Assembly (NCBI GenBank): GCA_035526505.1
Contig: DATLCF010000001.1
Span: 62,001-126,000, forward strand
Length of the DNA: 64,000 bases
Origin: DATLCF01 sp035526505
Lineage (GTDB): Bacteria > Patescibacteriota > Saccharimonadia > Saccharimonadales > UBA4665
Direction of reading: 5' to 3'
Shown: positions 43,083-50,841 of the stretch, piece after piece
How positions within the stretch are numbered: position 1 is the stretch's first letter
How the letters are laid out: each line of letters begins with the position of its first letter
Program-made: the position numbers and the translations under genes
Notes under the pieces: model-generated
What the model was told of the DNA's origin: nothing
The model's input: the letters and a program-made list of their open reading frames with translations, nothing else
Databases searched by the model: none

Positions 43083-44102
43083 CTACCGTGCCAAGTTTAG
43101 CCGAAGTTCAAACCTGGCGCCGCCCTTAGGGGTGTTGTGCGCAGTTATGCCAGCTTGGTTGGCGGCCGCGATTTTTTTGGCTAAGCTGAGGCCCAGGCCA
43201 TAGCCCTGCACCGTGCCGGAGCGGGCCTTATCGCCGCGGTACAGACGATCAAAAATAAAGGGCAAATCTTCGGTCGCAATGCCCGGACCTTCGTCGGTTA
43301 CGGTTACTACATACTGGCCGCTATGGCGGCGGCCGGCTACCACCACTTTGCCTTTTTCCGGGCCATATTTGACCGCGTTGTCCAGCAAAATATCCAGCAG
43401 CTGGGCTTGGCTATCGGCATGGGCTAATACCTTGGCTGCGGCTACGTCCTGAATAATTACCGCCTTTTTAGCAGCAGCCGTTTTGTCCATTTGGCGCACG
43501 GCCTGGGCAATAATCGGCTTAATGGCCACGGGCGTCAGGGTAAGTGCTGCGTTATCGTAACGGGTCAGGTCCAATAAACTGGTAGACAGGTTTTCCAGCC
43601 GCTGCACTTCCTCTAAATTGCTATGGATGAGCTCCCGCGCTTCGTCCTTGCTAAAATCTTTTTGCCGCAGGAACACTTCGTTTTCCAGCTTCATGTTGGT
43701 CAGTGGTGTGCGTAATTCGTGGCTGGCATCGGCCGCAAACCTAGCCTGAGTCTCGTGCGCTTCCTCGATGGGGCGCAATGTACGGCCGGCAAACCAATAA
43801 CTTAGCAGGCCGCCAATACCCAACGCCCACAGGTTAATCAGCATCAGCTCGTGGTTCAGGTGCCGGCGTACCAGCTCTGCCTGGTCGTCTTGCAAGTTCG
43901 AAAAAGCAACGTCGGGCCGCGGGCTCAGTGCAATCACCAATCGCTCTGGCAGTAGCCGCTCTATTTCGCTGCGCTGCACATCGTTGGAACGGGCATATTC
44001 GCGCTCTGCCAAAAAACGAATACTTACGGTCAGTGTTAGGCTAAATAGCAACAAAATCGCCAAGTAAAACAGCGTTAGCTGCAACCGGGCGGAGCGGAAC
44101 AT
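43083..44102 (-). CDS. Sensor histidine kinase
   Basis: 339 residues starting MFRSARLQLTLFYLAIL, a typical first membrane helix; a second helix (LINLWALGIGGLLSYWFAG) closes a short sensor loop. Then come DHp with the phospho-acceptor His in FAADASHELRTPLTNM, N-box DNAVKYG, and the GPGIATEDLPFIFDRLYRG and GLGLSLAKKIA ATP-binding boxes. It pairs with the response regulator just upstream. An alternative GTG at 44144 would overlap the regulator gene by 26 bases. The signal is unknown. Confidence 0.92.
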   Translation of the reverse strand: MFRSARLQLTLFYLAILLLFSLTLTVSIRFLAEREYARSNDVQRSEIERLLPERLVIALSPRPDVAFSNLQDDQAELVRRHLNHELMLINLWALGIGGLLSYWFAGRTLRPIEEAHETQARFAADASHELRTPLTNMKLENEVFLRQKDFSKDEARELIHSNLEEVQRLENLSTSLLDLTRYDNAALTLTPVAIKPIIAQAVRQMDKTAAAKKAVIIQDVAAAKVLAHADSQAQLLDILLDNAVKYGPEKGKVVVAGRRHSGQYVVTVTDEGPGIATEDLPFIFDRLYRGDKARSGTVQGYGLGLSLAKKIAAANQAGITAHNTPKGGARFELRLNLAR

Positions 44103-44118
44103 AGATATATTAGGAATA

Positions 44119-44781
44119 CTAGGATATTTTGTAGCCATAGCCACGTACGGTGCGAATAATGCTGTCGCCTGCCCCTATCTTTTTGCGCACATTGGCTACA
44201 AAGGTTTCTACGGTATTGTGCTGAACGCGCGATTCGTCGGCCCACACATGGTCCAGTAATTGATCTTTGCTAAGTACCTCGCCCTTGTGGCGCAGCAAAT
44301 ATTCCAGCAAACGGAATTCTTTGGCAGTCAGGTGTACTGACGTGCCGTCGTTGTCCACGGTTTTAGCCACGACATCCAGTGCGATGGGGCCGGTACGAAA
44401 CACATTGCCGTTGTGCGCCTTGGGGCGGCGCAGCAGGGCGCGCACGCGGGCCAACAGTTCGTCAAACGAAAAAGGTTTGGACAGGTAGTCGTCGGCGCCG
44501 GCATCCAGGCCTTCCACACGGTCGCCAATAGTGCCGCGGGCGGTAAGCATTAAAATAGGCGCCTGCACTTGTTGGCTGCGCCACAGTTTTATCAGCGCCG
44601 GGCCATCACGCTTTCCCGGGATCATCCAGTCCAGCAGCACCAGGTCGTAGCCGTTGGCGTCCATAAGCGTTTCGGCTTGGTCGCCGTCGAATGCTACGTC
44701 CACGATATAGCCTTCGGCCTTTAGGCCTTTTTCCAGGCTACGGGCAATCTTTGCCTCGTCTTCTACGACTAATAGTCTCAT
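44119..44781 (-). CDS. OmpR-family response regulator
   Basis: 220 residues: receiver domain with VVEDE, phospho-acceptor Asp in LVLLDWMIPG, conserved TARG and KPF, then a C-terminal winged-helix DNA-binding domain (LTAKEFRLLEYLLRHKGEV, TVETFVANVRKKIG, IRTVRGYGYK). It is cotranscribed with the sensor kinase. TATACT (44796-44791) ends nine bases before the ATG; leaderless. Confidence 0.95.
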   Translation of the reverse strand: MRLLVVEDEAKIARSLEKGLKAEGYIVDVAFDGDQAETLMDANGYDLVLLDWMIPGKRDGPALIKLWRSQQVQAPILMLTARGTIGDRVEGLDAGADDYLSKPFSFDELLARVRALLRRPKAHNGNVFRTGPIALDVVAKTVDNDGTSVHLTAKEFRLLEYLLRHKGEVLSKDQLLDHVWADESRVQHNTVETFVANVRKKIGAGDSIIRTVRGYGYKIS

Positions 44782-44790
44782 ACGGTATAT

Positions 44791-44796
44791 AGTATA
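44791..44796 (-). promoter_or_regulatory. -10 box of the two-component operon, leaderless type
   Basis: TATACT with nine bases to the ATG at 44781, the same geometry as ftsK. Confidence 0.5.
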
Positions 44797-44853
44797 CGCG
44801 CTATCTGGGAGAATACTGAAGAGTTCCTTCGAACCCCTCTTTTTCGGCCTGTA

Positions 44854-45498
44854 TTATGCCTGTATTAATTTTGCAAAATTAATTTCTAAAACGCCAAGGC
44901 GCGGTGAGCGGACTATTTTCTCTTCTTGCAGCTGCTTCATAGTCATGGTTGCGGTTTCGCGCGTGATGCCAGTCATATCGGCTAACAATTGGTGGGTAAT
45001 CGTAAATGTTACCCGGCGCCACCCGTTAGCTCGCACCGTTGCATGATGTACTGCCAAAAATTTGAGCGCAGCCAGCAGCTTGTCATGGGTGGTCGTTTTG
45101 CCCAAGCTATTGAGCCGTACCAGCAGTTCGTGCATTTCGTTTACCGCGCGGGCTAACAGGTACATTGCCAGTTTTCCATCCTCTTGCATGTGCGGGACAA
45201 CATCGGCATAGGGCAAGATATATATTTCCACGTCGGTTAGCGCGGCATAGAACCACAAAATTTCAGATTGCTTAAATAAATAACTTACGAGGGGGAAAAT
45301 GGCCGGCGGGCGCAGAATATGCAGAATCTTTTCATTGCCCTGGTCGTCAATGTCGTACATTTTGACCCCGCCCTGCTTAAGCACCAGCATGTCGCCAGTG
45401 GTATCACCCTGATACAAAATAATCTGGCCTTTGGCGTAACTGCGACGCCGAGCATTCCCTAGCAAGGGGGCCAGGGGGGCGGAGGTAATGTTATTCAC
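44854..45498 (-). CDS. Crp/Fnr-family transcriptional regulator
   Basis: 214 residues from the GTG at 45498. A cyclic-nucleotide-binding-type beta-barrel (YAKGQIILYQGDTTGDMLVL, then the VKMYDIDDQGNEKILHILR strands) is followed by the dimer helix and the winged HTH (THQLLADMTGITRETATMTM). Fe-S cysteines of Fnr are absent. An open frame continues to 45675, but TTCACA-18-TACAAT (-10 at 45510-45505) ends six bases before the GTG and the length then matches the family, so the shorter start is preferred. Confidence 0.88.
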   Translation of the reverse strand: MNNITSAPLAPLLGNARRRSYAKGQIILYQGDTTGDMLVLKQGGVKMYDIDDQGNEKILHILRPPAIFPLVSYLFKQSEILWFYAALTDVEIYILPYADVVPHMQEDGKLAMYLLARAVNEMHELLVRLNSLGKTTTHDKLLAALKFLAVHHATVRANGWRRVTFTITHQLLADMTGITRETATMTMKQLQEEKIVRSPRLGVLEINFAKLIQA

Positions 45499-45504
45499 CC
45501 TTAT

Positions 45505-45510
45505 ATTGTA
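45505..45510 (-). promoter_or_regulatory. -10 box of the Crp/Fnr gene, leaderless GTG
   Basis: TACAAT with six bases to the GTG at 45498; a -35 TTCACA lies 18 bases further upstream. Confidence 0.55.
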
Positions 45511-45704
45511 CGTCGTTTTAGGGGGATGTGTGAATTTGCTAACGCGGCAGGTGTGTAAAGCCTTACTGTCAGTACGCCTTAGAGGGCGTATCGTGGATAG
45601 TGTTCCTGGGAGTAAGCGGGTCAACAAAGTAATAGTATGCGGGCCGAGGCCTTGCCCCAGGAACCGTGTTAACAAATCATAATGCCGAATGAAGGAGGCT
45701 CACT
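45511..45704 (+). other. Structured leader upstream of a 78-aa gene
   Basis: The gap between the divergent Crp/Fnr gene and the 78-aa gene contains inverted repeats: TACGCC-TTAGAG-GGCGTA (45572-45589) and a long-range GTTCCTGGG (45601-45609) / CCCAGGAAC (45655-45663), with GGCC-GA-GGCC inside. This suggests a folded 5' leader ahead of the AAGGAGG Shine-Dalgarno sequence. No known riboswitch consensus was recognised. Confidence 0.3.
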
Positions 45705-45941
45705 ATGGTAACCCCAAATACCCTCAAATCGTTCGTAGCAACACAGGAGCGCAAGTTCCAAGCCAAAGTAGACGCAGCCGCTACGGGGCGCGATCTACCC
45801 ATTCATCAACACCCTATGACCGATGGCGTGTCCGGGTCCATGCACAACCATGCCTATCACGTCGTACTGCAGCACCGTTTTAACTCCGAGCGAGGCGCCA
45901 AGCTGGATGCAGGCTTGCATTATGAATTTACCCCATACTAA
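45705..45941 (+). CDS. Small hypothetical protein, 78 aa
   Basis: 78 residues, hydrophilic and His-rich (DLPIHQHP, GSMHNHAYHVVLQH), with an aromatic C-terminal end (DAGLHYEFTPY). No known family. A very strong Shine-Dalgarno AAGGAGG sits seven bases before the ATG. It precedes a stress-type KGG protein by 60 bases, and both are followed by a strong terminator; they may form one abundant short transcript. Confidence 0.65.
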   Translation: MVTPNTLKSFVATQERKFQAKVDAAATGRDLPIHQHPMTDGVSGSMHNHAYHVVLQHRFNSERGAKLDAGLHYEFTPY

Positions 45942-46001
45942 TGGCGTCATCATTTAGCTAATTACCCACCATGCGATTTATAACTAGAAAGGAGCCTATT
46001 T

Positions 46002-46205
46002 ATGGCAGACAACACAAGTAACCGAGGTTTTGCCTCTATGGACGAAGACACGCAACGCAAAATTGCCAGCCAAGGCGGCAAGGCCAGCCCCACCAAGTTT
46101 GAGGCCGGATCCAGCCGTGCCCGTAATGCAGGCAAAAAAGGTGCTGAGGCGCAGCCTACCGAGGCCAAGCGCCGGGGCGGCGAAAACAGCCACCGGAACG
46201 ACTAG
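46002..46205 (+). CDS. KGG-motif stress protein (YciG/GsiB-like)
   Basis: 67 residues, glycine-, lysine- and alanine-rich. RGFASMDEDTQRKIASQGGK is the repeat unit of general stress proteins such as YciG and GsiB; a second, diverged unit follows (NAGKKGAEAQ). Predicted disordered and cytosolic; its role in desiccation or general stress is inferred from the family. AAAGGAG lies nine bases upstream of the ATG. Confidence 0.78.
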   Translation: MADNTSNRGFASMDEDTQRKIASQGGKASPTKFEAGSSRARNAGKKGAEAQPTEAKRRGGENSHRND

Positions 46206-46225
46206 TCCGGGACAAAATCGGCAGT

Positions 46226-46247
46226 AGAGGGGGCATATGCCCCCTCT
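46226..46247. terminator. Terminator after the KGG gene
   Basis: AGAGGGGGCAT-ATGCCCCCTCT, a perfect 22-base palindrome, then TTTAA. It separates the plus-strand stress genes from the minus-strand cupin gene and can serve both directions. Confidence 0.85.
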
Positions 46248-46267
46248 TTAACTAGTCGCCGCATAGT

Positions 46268-46708
46268 TTAGGCTTCGCTGCGTTCTTTTTCGCGCTGCTC
46301 GGGCGTTTCGTGCGGGCGGGCATAGTCGTCGGCCAGTCGCCAGGTGGTGCCCAGTTCTGGTGTCGATACTTCTACAATGTCACAGCCGCCGCTTAAACCC
46401 TTAAGGCGGTGCTTTTGTCCAAGCTTAGTGCTGTAGCCCATACCAGGTTGCAGCACTGTTTCAATTGTTTGGCCGGTGTTATCTTCCCATATCACCGCGC
46501 CTTTGCCCTGTACAATAAACCAACTTTCCTGTTTTTGATCATGTACCTGCAAGCTCAGCCGAGCGCCTTGGTTGATATGTAGCAGCTTACCCATATAGGG
46601 CGCATCGGCCGGCACCCAGTGCAGCTCGTACCCCCATGGTTTGTCCACGCGTTTTACGTAGGGCTCGGTGCTAAAATCTTTAGGGTCGAATTGCGGAACG
46701 TCCGACAT
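46268..46708 (-). CDS. Cupin-type mannose-6-phosphate isomerase-like protein
   Basis: 146 residues, a single cupin barrel resembling the type II phosphomannose isomerase domain: VDKPWGYELHWVP, LHINQGARLSLQVHDQKQES with the metal-binding His and Glu, and a second motif GQKHRLKG. It begins immediately after the bifunctional isomerase gene, so the two very probably act on fructose-6-phosphate and mannose-6-phosphate together. Confidence 0.88.
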   Translation of the reverse strand: MSDVPQFDPKDFSTEPYVKRVDKPWGYELHWVPADAPYMGKLLHINQGARLSLQVHDQKQESWFIVQGKGAVIWEDNTGQTIETVLQPGMGYSTKLGQKHRLKGLSGGCDIVEVSTPELGTTWRLADDYARPHETPEQREKERSEA

Positions 46709-47746
46709 CTATTCGTCCAGGGCTTTCTTGAATTTTTCGACCAGCTCAACCGGTGCCGGATTCAGGCCGTTTAATAGGGCCAGATATAGGGTAACGAAAT
46801 CGCCATACGCCACAGTCCACAACAAGTGCTGCAACACCCCTTGCCCCTGTGCGTTAACTACAATTGGTTCGGGACGCATGCCGGATAGTAGCCGAGCGCT
46901 TACCTCGAATCTTTTCTGTACACGCGGGTGTTCCAGGCTGCTGCGCAGGTCTACCACGGCATATGGTTTGTCCACGGGCTGCTTGCTCCAGCCGATAAAT
47001 TCGTTGTGGTTAAATTCTGGTATTTGGTTGGTCCAGGCAATGTGCTTGGCGTTTTCGTTGCAGCTGATTTTCCACTTATACGCGGCTGGGAACATTTTGG
47101 GGCCACCATATACCACCACCGACTTGCCCATCAGTTCCTGGGCAAGTTGCTTGGCCGGATTATTGGCCGTAGGCACTTCGGCGCGCCATTTTTGCACTTC
47201 GGTCTTCAGGAATCCGGCTGCTTGCTCCATTTGGGGGACAAGGTCATCCATTTTGACCACCCCGGCTTTTGCTAACACCTCCAGGCTGGCACGCAGGCTG
47301 GATAGTACTGCGTAGCGCGGTTGTTCGGCCTTGGGCAACAGGGCCAGCACGTAGCCTTTTTGTTCAGCAACCTGCTGTAACTTGCCACCGGCAGCAATAA
47401 TTGCAATCTGGGCGCCTTTGGCTTCGGCTTGTTCTAATGCGCTCAAGGTCTCTTCGGTATTGCCGGAATAGCTGGATGCAATAAACAGTGTTTTGCCGTC
47501 CACATAAGGGGGGATGTCGTACTCGCGCACAATTTCAAACGGCAGCGTTATTGTTGGCCAGGTATGCAATAGCAGCGCTGCTAAGGATGAGCCGCCCATA
47601 CCGGCAAACACAATGTTGGCGACCCCGTTAAACTGCTTGTCGTTGGCAAGCGAAATAGCTTGCGTTAGCTGCGCGCACTGGCGCTCGGCAATGCCCAAGG
47701 CATCCGCAGCGTCTTTTTCGTGGATATACTTAAGGTCGTCTAACAT
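46709..47746 (-). CDS. Bifunctional phosphoglucose/phosphomannose isomerase
   Basis: 345 residues with two SIS domains. FAGMGGSSLAALLLHTW and SSYSGNTEETLSALEQA mark the first, and the C-terminal domain (AWTNQIPEFNHNEFIGW with catalytic His) matches archaeal/bacterial Pgi-Pmi enzymes. It interconverts glucose-6-P, fructose-6-P and mannose-6-P. AAGGAG lies about ten bases upstream of the ATG. The cupin gene follows directly. Confidence 0.92.
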   Translation of the reverse strand: MLDDLKYIHEKDAADALGIAERQCAQLTQAISLANDKQFNGVANIVFAGMGGSSLAALLLHTWPTITLPFEIVREYDIPPYVDGKTLFIASSYSGNTEETLSALEQAEAKGAQIAIIAAGGKLQQVAEQKGYVLALLPKAEQPRYAVLSSLRASLEVLAKAGVVKMDDLVPQMEQAAGFLKTEVQKWRAEVPTANNPAKQLAQELMGKSVVVYGGPKMFPAAYKWKISCNENAKHIAWTNQIPEFNHNEFIGWSKQPVDKPYAVVDLRSSLEHPRVQKRFEVSARLLSGMRPEPIVVNAQGQGVLQHLLWTVAYGDFVTLYLALLNGLNPAPVELVEKFKKALDE

Positions 47747-47820
47747 GTGCGGAAACTCCTTGTGCTTTTACCGTTTTACTTATATATTGTATCGTAAGAC
47801 ACTTAAGTGGGGGATATGTA

Positions 47821-48327
47821 ATGTTTGGGCACGACAACAATACACCGCAACAAGACGACAATGCAACGGCACCAATGCCCGATGCTACACTAAGCGACGC
47901 TGGCGATAGTCAGCCAACCGGCGCACCGCCCACCAGCCTGCCGCCTGTTGGTGGTGACGATGCCGTCACCTATTCACCCGATGATACTCCGGCCGCAACC
48001 CCCGAGCCGGCTGCCGTACCCGCACCGGCTGAACCCGATGTGGCCACTCCCCAAGTTGCTGCCCCCGCCCCAGGCAGCGACGATCTGTTAGGCATCAAAC
48101 AGCAAGCGCTGCAACAGCTCTCGCCCCTACTTGGCCATCTAGACCAAACGCCGGAAGAAAAATTCCGCACCACCATGATGCTTATCCAAGCCTCGGACAA
48201 CCAATCCCTTGTATCTGAAGCCTACGAAGCCGCACAAAAAATCACTGACGAAAAAGTCCGCGCCCAAGCCTTGCTAGATATCGTTAACGAAATAAATTAC
48301 TTTACCCAACACTCCGAAGCTGCTTAA
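47821..48327 (+). CDS. Hypothetical protein with Pro/Ala-rich N-terminus
   Basis: 168 residues. The first 85 are low-complexity (Pro, Ala, Asp, Thr) and probably disordered; the last 80 form helices (LLGIKQQALQQLSPLLGHLD and SLVSEAYEAAQKITDEKVRA) that may make a small binding domain. No signal or membrane segment. Family not recognised. GGGGG lies ten bases before the ATG. The sortase gene follows 24 bases later. Confidence 0.7.
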   Translation: MFGHDNNTPQQDDNATAPMPDATLSDAGDSQPTGAPPTSLPPVGGDDAVTYSPDDTPAATPEPAAVPAPAEPDVATPQVAAPAPGSDDLLGIKQQALQQLSPLLGHLDQTPEEKFRTTMMLIQASDNQSLVSEAYEAAQKITDEKVRAQALLDIVNEINYFTQHSEAA

Positions 48328-48339
48328 GGTAAGATCCTG

Positions 48340-48345
48340 TATGAT
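48340..48345 (+). promoter_or_regulatory. -10 box of the sortase gene, leaderless GTG
   Basis: TATGAT with six bases to the GTG at 48352; no Shine-Dalgarno sequence. Confidence 0.45.
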
Positions 48346-48351
48346 TGATAC

Positions 48352-48921
48352 GTGAGATTATCGCGTATCAATACCTTTTTGCTGGCCGCTATTGTGGTGG
48401 TGAATACATTTGTAATCATCACGCCACTAGTACCCACAGTTACGTTTTGGGTGCAACATATGGGCAGCAAGCGCGTACAGCAGCTGCATGTCCGGCTGCA
48501 TGCATCGTCTGTCCCCGTTCCGGCCCAGAATCGGCTGGTTGTCCCATCTATGATGCTGGATGAGCCGATCAACGACAGCAAAGACCAGGCAACGCTACAC
48601 AAAGGTCTGTGGCGCCTGCCCTATACCAGCAGCCCGGACAAACAAAGCAACACAGTTATTGTGGGCCACCGTTTTACGTACACCAATCCGCGCGGGTTAT
48701 TTTACCACCTGGATAAAGTACGGGTGGGTGACGAAATTGGTGTGTTCTGGCAAGGTAAAAAATACTTATACAAAGTAAATCAGACCAAAACCGTGCCGCC
48801 CACCGCCGTAAATGTGGAAGCACCAACCGACCTCCCACAGCTTACCCTCTACACTTGTGCGCCGCTGTGGTGGCCCAAGGATCGGCTGGTGATTACTGCC
48901 GCATTGGAGGTAGGGCCATGA
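48352..48921 (+). CDS. Sortase
   Basis: A membrane-anchored cysteine transpeptidase that joins sorting-signal proteins to the envelope. 189 residues: an N-terminal membrane helix (FLLAAIVVVNTFVIITPLV), then the beta-barrel with catalytic His106 in IVGHRF, Cys169 in LYTCAPLWWP and Arg178 in KDRLVI. The closest layout is class D/E. The stop codon overlaps a 36-residue membrane peptide as ATGA, and the convergent neighbour encodes an LTNTG protein, its probable substrate. Confidence 0.93.
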   Translation: MRLSRINTFLLAAIVVVNTFVIITPLVPTVTFWVQHMGSKRVQQLHVRLHASSVPVPAQNRLVVPSMMLDEPINDSKDQATLHKGLWRLPYTSSPDKQSNTVIVGHRFTYTNPRGLFYHLDKVRVGDEIGVFWQGKKYLYKVNQTKTVPPTAVNVEAPTDLPQLTLYTCAPLWWPKDRLVITAALEVGP

Positions 48922-49028
48922 ACGAAAAAAAGCGTTTTTGGATATTATTGGTGTTATTGGTCTTAAGTCTGGTATTGCTGTACTTGGCCGTGTCTAATGC
49001 CGGCCAAAATATTCCCATGCATTCGTAA
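48918..49028 (+). CDS. 36-residue membrane peptide coupled to sortase
   Basis: An ATG overlapping the sortase stop codon opens a 36-residue frame: MNEKKRF, a hydrophobic helix of about 19 residues (WILLVLLVLSLVLLYLAV), then SNAGQNIPMHS. The charged start and short polar tail give a clear single-span topology. Its position suggests a sortase partner or small regulator, by inference. It ends three bases before the convergent LTNTG gene. Confidence 0.55.
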   Translation: MNEKKRFWILLVLLVLSLVLLYLAVSNAGQNIPMHS

Positions 49029-49031
49029 GAT

Positions 49032-49322
49032 TTACATTTGTTGGGCAGGCGGGGTGCTGTCGTCCCCAGGTTCTTCGTCGGCCTCAACCGTTTCGGTAAC
49101 CACCTTGCTGGGGCGACGCCACCAGCGCACAACAAGTGCCACAAAAATGATCAAGCAGGCCAGCGTTACAATGCCAGCAATGGCAACGCCCGTATTAGTA
49201 AGTGATCCGCCGTTGTCAGCAGTGCTGCCAGTTGCCGTGGGACACCCTTCGTCATAGGTACAGCTGTTGTATGCACCTTCGCCATAATTGGCGGCAAATT
49301 GTGATATATAATATCTGGCCAT
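49032..49322 (-). CDS. Small LTNTG protein, probable sortase substrate
   Basis: 96 residues. An N-terminal part with YGEGAYNSCTYDEGC (two cysteines, 21 and 27) is followed by a Ser/Thr/Gly linker, LTNTG (41-45), a membrane helix (46-65) and the basic RWWRRPSK. This order matches a cell-wall sorting signal, although LTNTG departs from LPXTG and an unusual acidic tail of about 23 residues follows. No cleavable N-terminal signal peptide is seen. It lies convergent with the sortase gene. Confidence 0.7.
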   Translation of the reverse strand: MARYYISQFAANYGEGAYNSCTYDEGCPTATGSTADNGGSLTNTGVAIAGIVTLACLIIFVALVVRWWRRPSKVVTETVEADEEPGDDSTPPAQQM

Positions 49323-49395
49323 GGTTTTAAAACTATCGTGCTTATGATACCATGAAATCGGTCATTACCATTAACGTACGAGCGAGGGAATAATT

Positions 49396-49608
49396 ATGGG
49401 TAACTTTGCATTTCTGGACCTTGGCACGCCAGAATTAGTGTTGATCCTACTGATCGCACTCCTGTTGTTCGGTGGTCGCAAGCTGCCGGAGCTTTCCAAA
49501 AGCCTGGGGTCATCAATGCGTGAACTTCGTAAAGGCTTGAGCGAAGGCGACAATGAAAAGAATCAAAAGCAAAGCGAAGAAAAGGCTTCACGCGAGTCAG
49601 TCTCGTGA
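49396..49608 (+). CDS. tatA: Twin-arginine translocase subunit TatA
   Basis: 70 residues: one membrane helix with the family sequence LGTPELVLILLIALLLFGGRKLPELSKSLG split over the hinge, an amphipathic helix and a charged tail. It forms the pore-like part of the Tat system, which exports folded proteins. GAGGGAAT lies just before the ATG. It overlaps tatC by 56 bases. Confidence 0.93.
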   Translation: MGNFAFLDLGTPELVLILLIALLLFGGRKLPELSKSLGSSMRELRKGLSEGDNEKNQKQSEEKASRESVS

Positions 49609-50509
49609 GGCAGCAAGCCGAAAACTTCCTTTCATAGAACATATACACGAACTGCGGAAACGGTTGTTTTATATAGCCGTTTCTATTGGTGTGTTTAGCG
49701 CAGCGGCGTATGGTGTCGAACACTATATTGTCAAGGCGCTGTTAAAGCCGGCCGAGGGCCAGGAGTTTATCTATACCTCACCCGGGGGTGGCATAGACTT
49801 TTTGTTTCGGGTATGTTTGTACACCGGCATTGCGGCCAGCGTGCCGGTTATTGTGTTTCAGCTGCTGCGTTACCTGGAGCCGCTGGTTAGGAAAGACCTG
49901 GTCCACTTTGCCGCACGCGGCAGTATTATTTCCGGCATATTAGCACTGGCTGGCATGGCTTTTGGGTATTTTATAGGCCTGCCCGCTGCCCTGCACTTTT
50001 TGCTGCACCAGTTCAAGACCGACCAAATCGAACCGTTGCTGACCATACAATCGTATATGTCGTTCGTACTGCTGTATATGCTGGGGTCAGCCATGCTGTT
50101 CCAACTGCCATTGATCCTTGTTTTTATTAACCGCATTAAGCCGCTCAAACCACAAAAATTACTCAAGTACGAGCGCTGGATTATTTTGGGCGCCTTTGTA
50201 GGCGGCGGTATTTTAAACCCCACACCCAGCATTATTGACCAGCTAATGTTGGCCGGCCCGATTATTGTAATGTACCAGGTGGGCGTGCTACTAATATGGC
50301 TTATAAATCGGCGGCATCGGCGGCCGCGCAAAGTCTCTACCCTGTTAAGCAAAGATGCTCAGCTGCAGGCCGAGCGCTTACAAAGCTTTCAGCAGGCACA
50401 AGCCGCGCTGCAGCAAACAGCACAGCGTTCGGCCGCATCGCCTTATGCGGCGTCCGATACCTCCCGCCCGGCAATCCAGATGACGGATGCCGAACAAAAT
50501 CCTGCTTGA
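49553..50509 (+). CDS. tatC: Twin-arginine translocase subunit TatC
   Basis: The signal-recognition subunit, with six membrane helices. The cytosolic N-terminal motif PFIEHIHELRKRLFY is diagnostic; PLVRKDLVHFAARGSII and GGGILNPTPSIIDQLMLA are also family-typical. 318 residues is longer than the usual 250, because of a hydrophilic C-terminal tail of about 60 residues rich in Gln and Ala. No tatB is visible, as in minimal TatAC systems. The stop codon overlaps the -35 box of the next gene. Confidence 0.95.
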   Translation: MKRIKSKAKKRLHASQSREAASRKLPFIEHIHELRKRLFYIAVSIGVFSAAAYGVEHYIVKALLKPAEGQEFIYTSPGGGIDFLFRVCLYTGIAASVPVIVFQLLRYLEPLVRKDLVHFAARGSIISGILALAGMAFGYFIGLPAALHFLLHQFKTDQIEPLLTIQSYMSFVLLYMLGSAMLFQLPLILVFINRIKPLKPQKLLKYERWIILGAFVGGGILNPTPSIIDQLMLAGPIIVMYQVGVLLIWLINRRHRRPRKVSTLLSKDAQLQAERLQSFQQAQAALQQTAQRSAASPYAASDTSRPAIQMTDAEQNPA

Positions 50510-50535
50510 CATATCCGTCCCGCCTAGCCTACAAT
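50506..50535 (+). promoter_or_regulatory. Promoter of the 59-aa gene
   Basis: TTGACA (50506-50511), a spacer of 18, and TACAAT (50530-50535). An A/T-rich leader of about 40 bases precedes the ATG at 50581. Confidence 0.65.
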
Positions 50536-50580
50536 TTTGGTTAAGGTTATTAAGATTAAAACTTAAAAATAAAAAACACT

Positions 50581-50760
50581 ATGAAACAGCTTGAACACAT
50601 CATGCAAAAAGAAATGACTCGTAAGGAGTTCTTGGCCACTTTGGGCTTTGGCATCGCCAGCTTGCTTGGGTTTTCGTCTATCATCCGGTTTATGTTTGGC
50701 CGCGACCACACCGGCCAACGTGCAACCCACGGCTACGGCGCCAGCTTCTACGGCAAATAA
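50581..50760 (+). CDS. 59-residue protein with RK Tat-like motif
   Basis: A 59-residue frame not longer than a signal peptide plus tail: MKQLEHIMQKEMTRKEFLAT, then the hydrophobic LGFGIASLLGFSSIIRFMF, then GRDHTGQRATHGYGASFYGK. The motif TRKEFL (13-18) resembles the Tat consensus S/T-R-R-x-F-L with Lys in place of the second Arg. It lies directly after tatC, has its own promoter and ends in a strong terminator. It may be a dedicated Tat substrate or a small membrane protein. Confidence 0.65.
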   Translation: MKQLEHIMQKEMTRKEFLATLGFGIASLLGFSSIIRFMFGRDHTGQRATHGYGASFYGK

Positions 50761-50770
50761 TTAAATTGTC

Positions 50771-50805
50771 ATCAAAAAACCCGGAATAAATCCGGGTTTT
50801 TTGAT
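50771..50805. terminator. Bidirectional terminator, tat side and groEL side
   Basis: ATCAAAAAACCCGGA (50771-50785), loop ATAAA, TCCGGGTTTTTTGAT (50791-50805): a perfect 15-bp inverted repeat with U-runs in both directions. Confidence 0.93.
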
Positions 50806-50841
50806 TCCGCTTTGGGGTGAGCAGTCCGCCAGCAACGGACG

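Noticed and set aside
45499..45675. A 59-residue N-terminal extension of the Crp/Fnr protein
   Set aside because: It would cover the promoter, has no family counterpart, and the GTG at 45498 gives the normal length.
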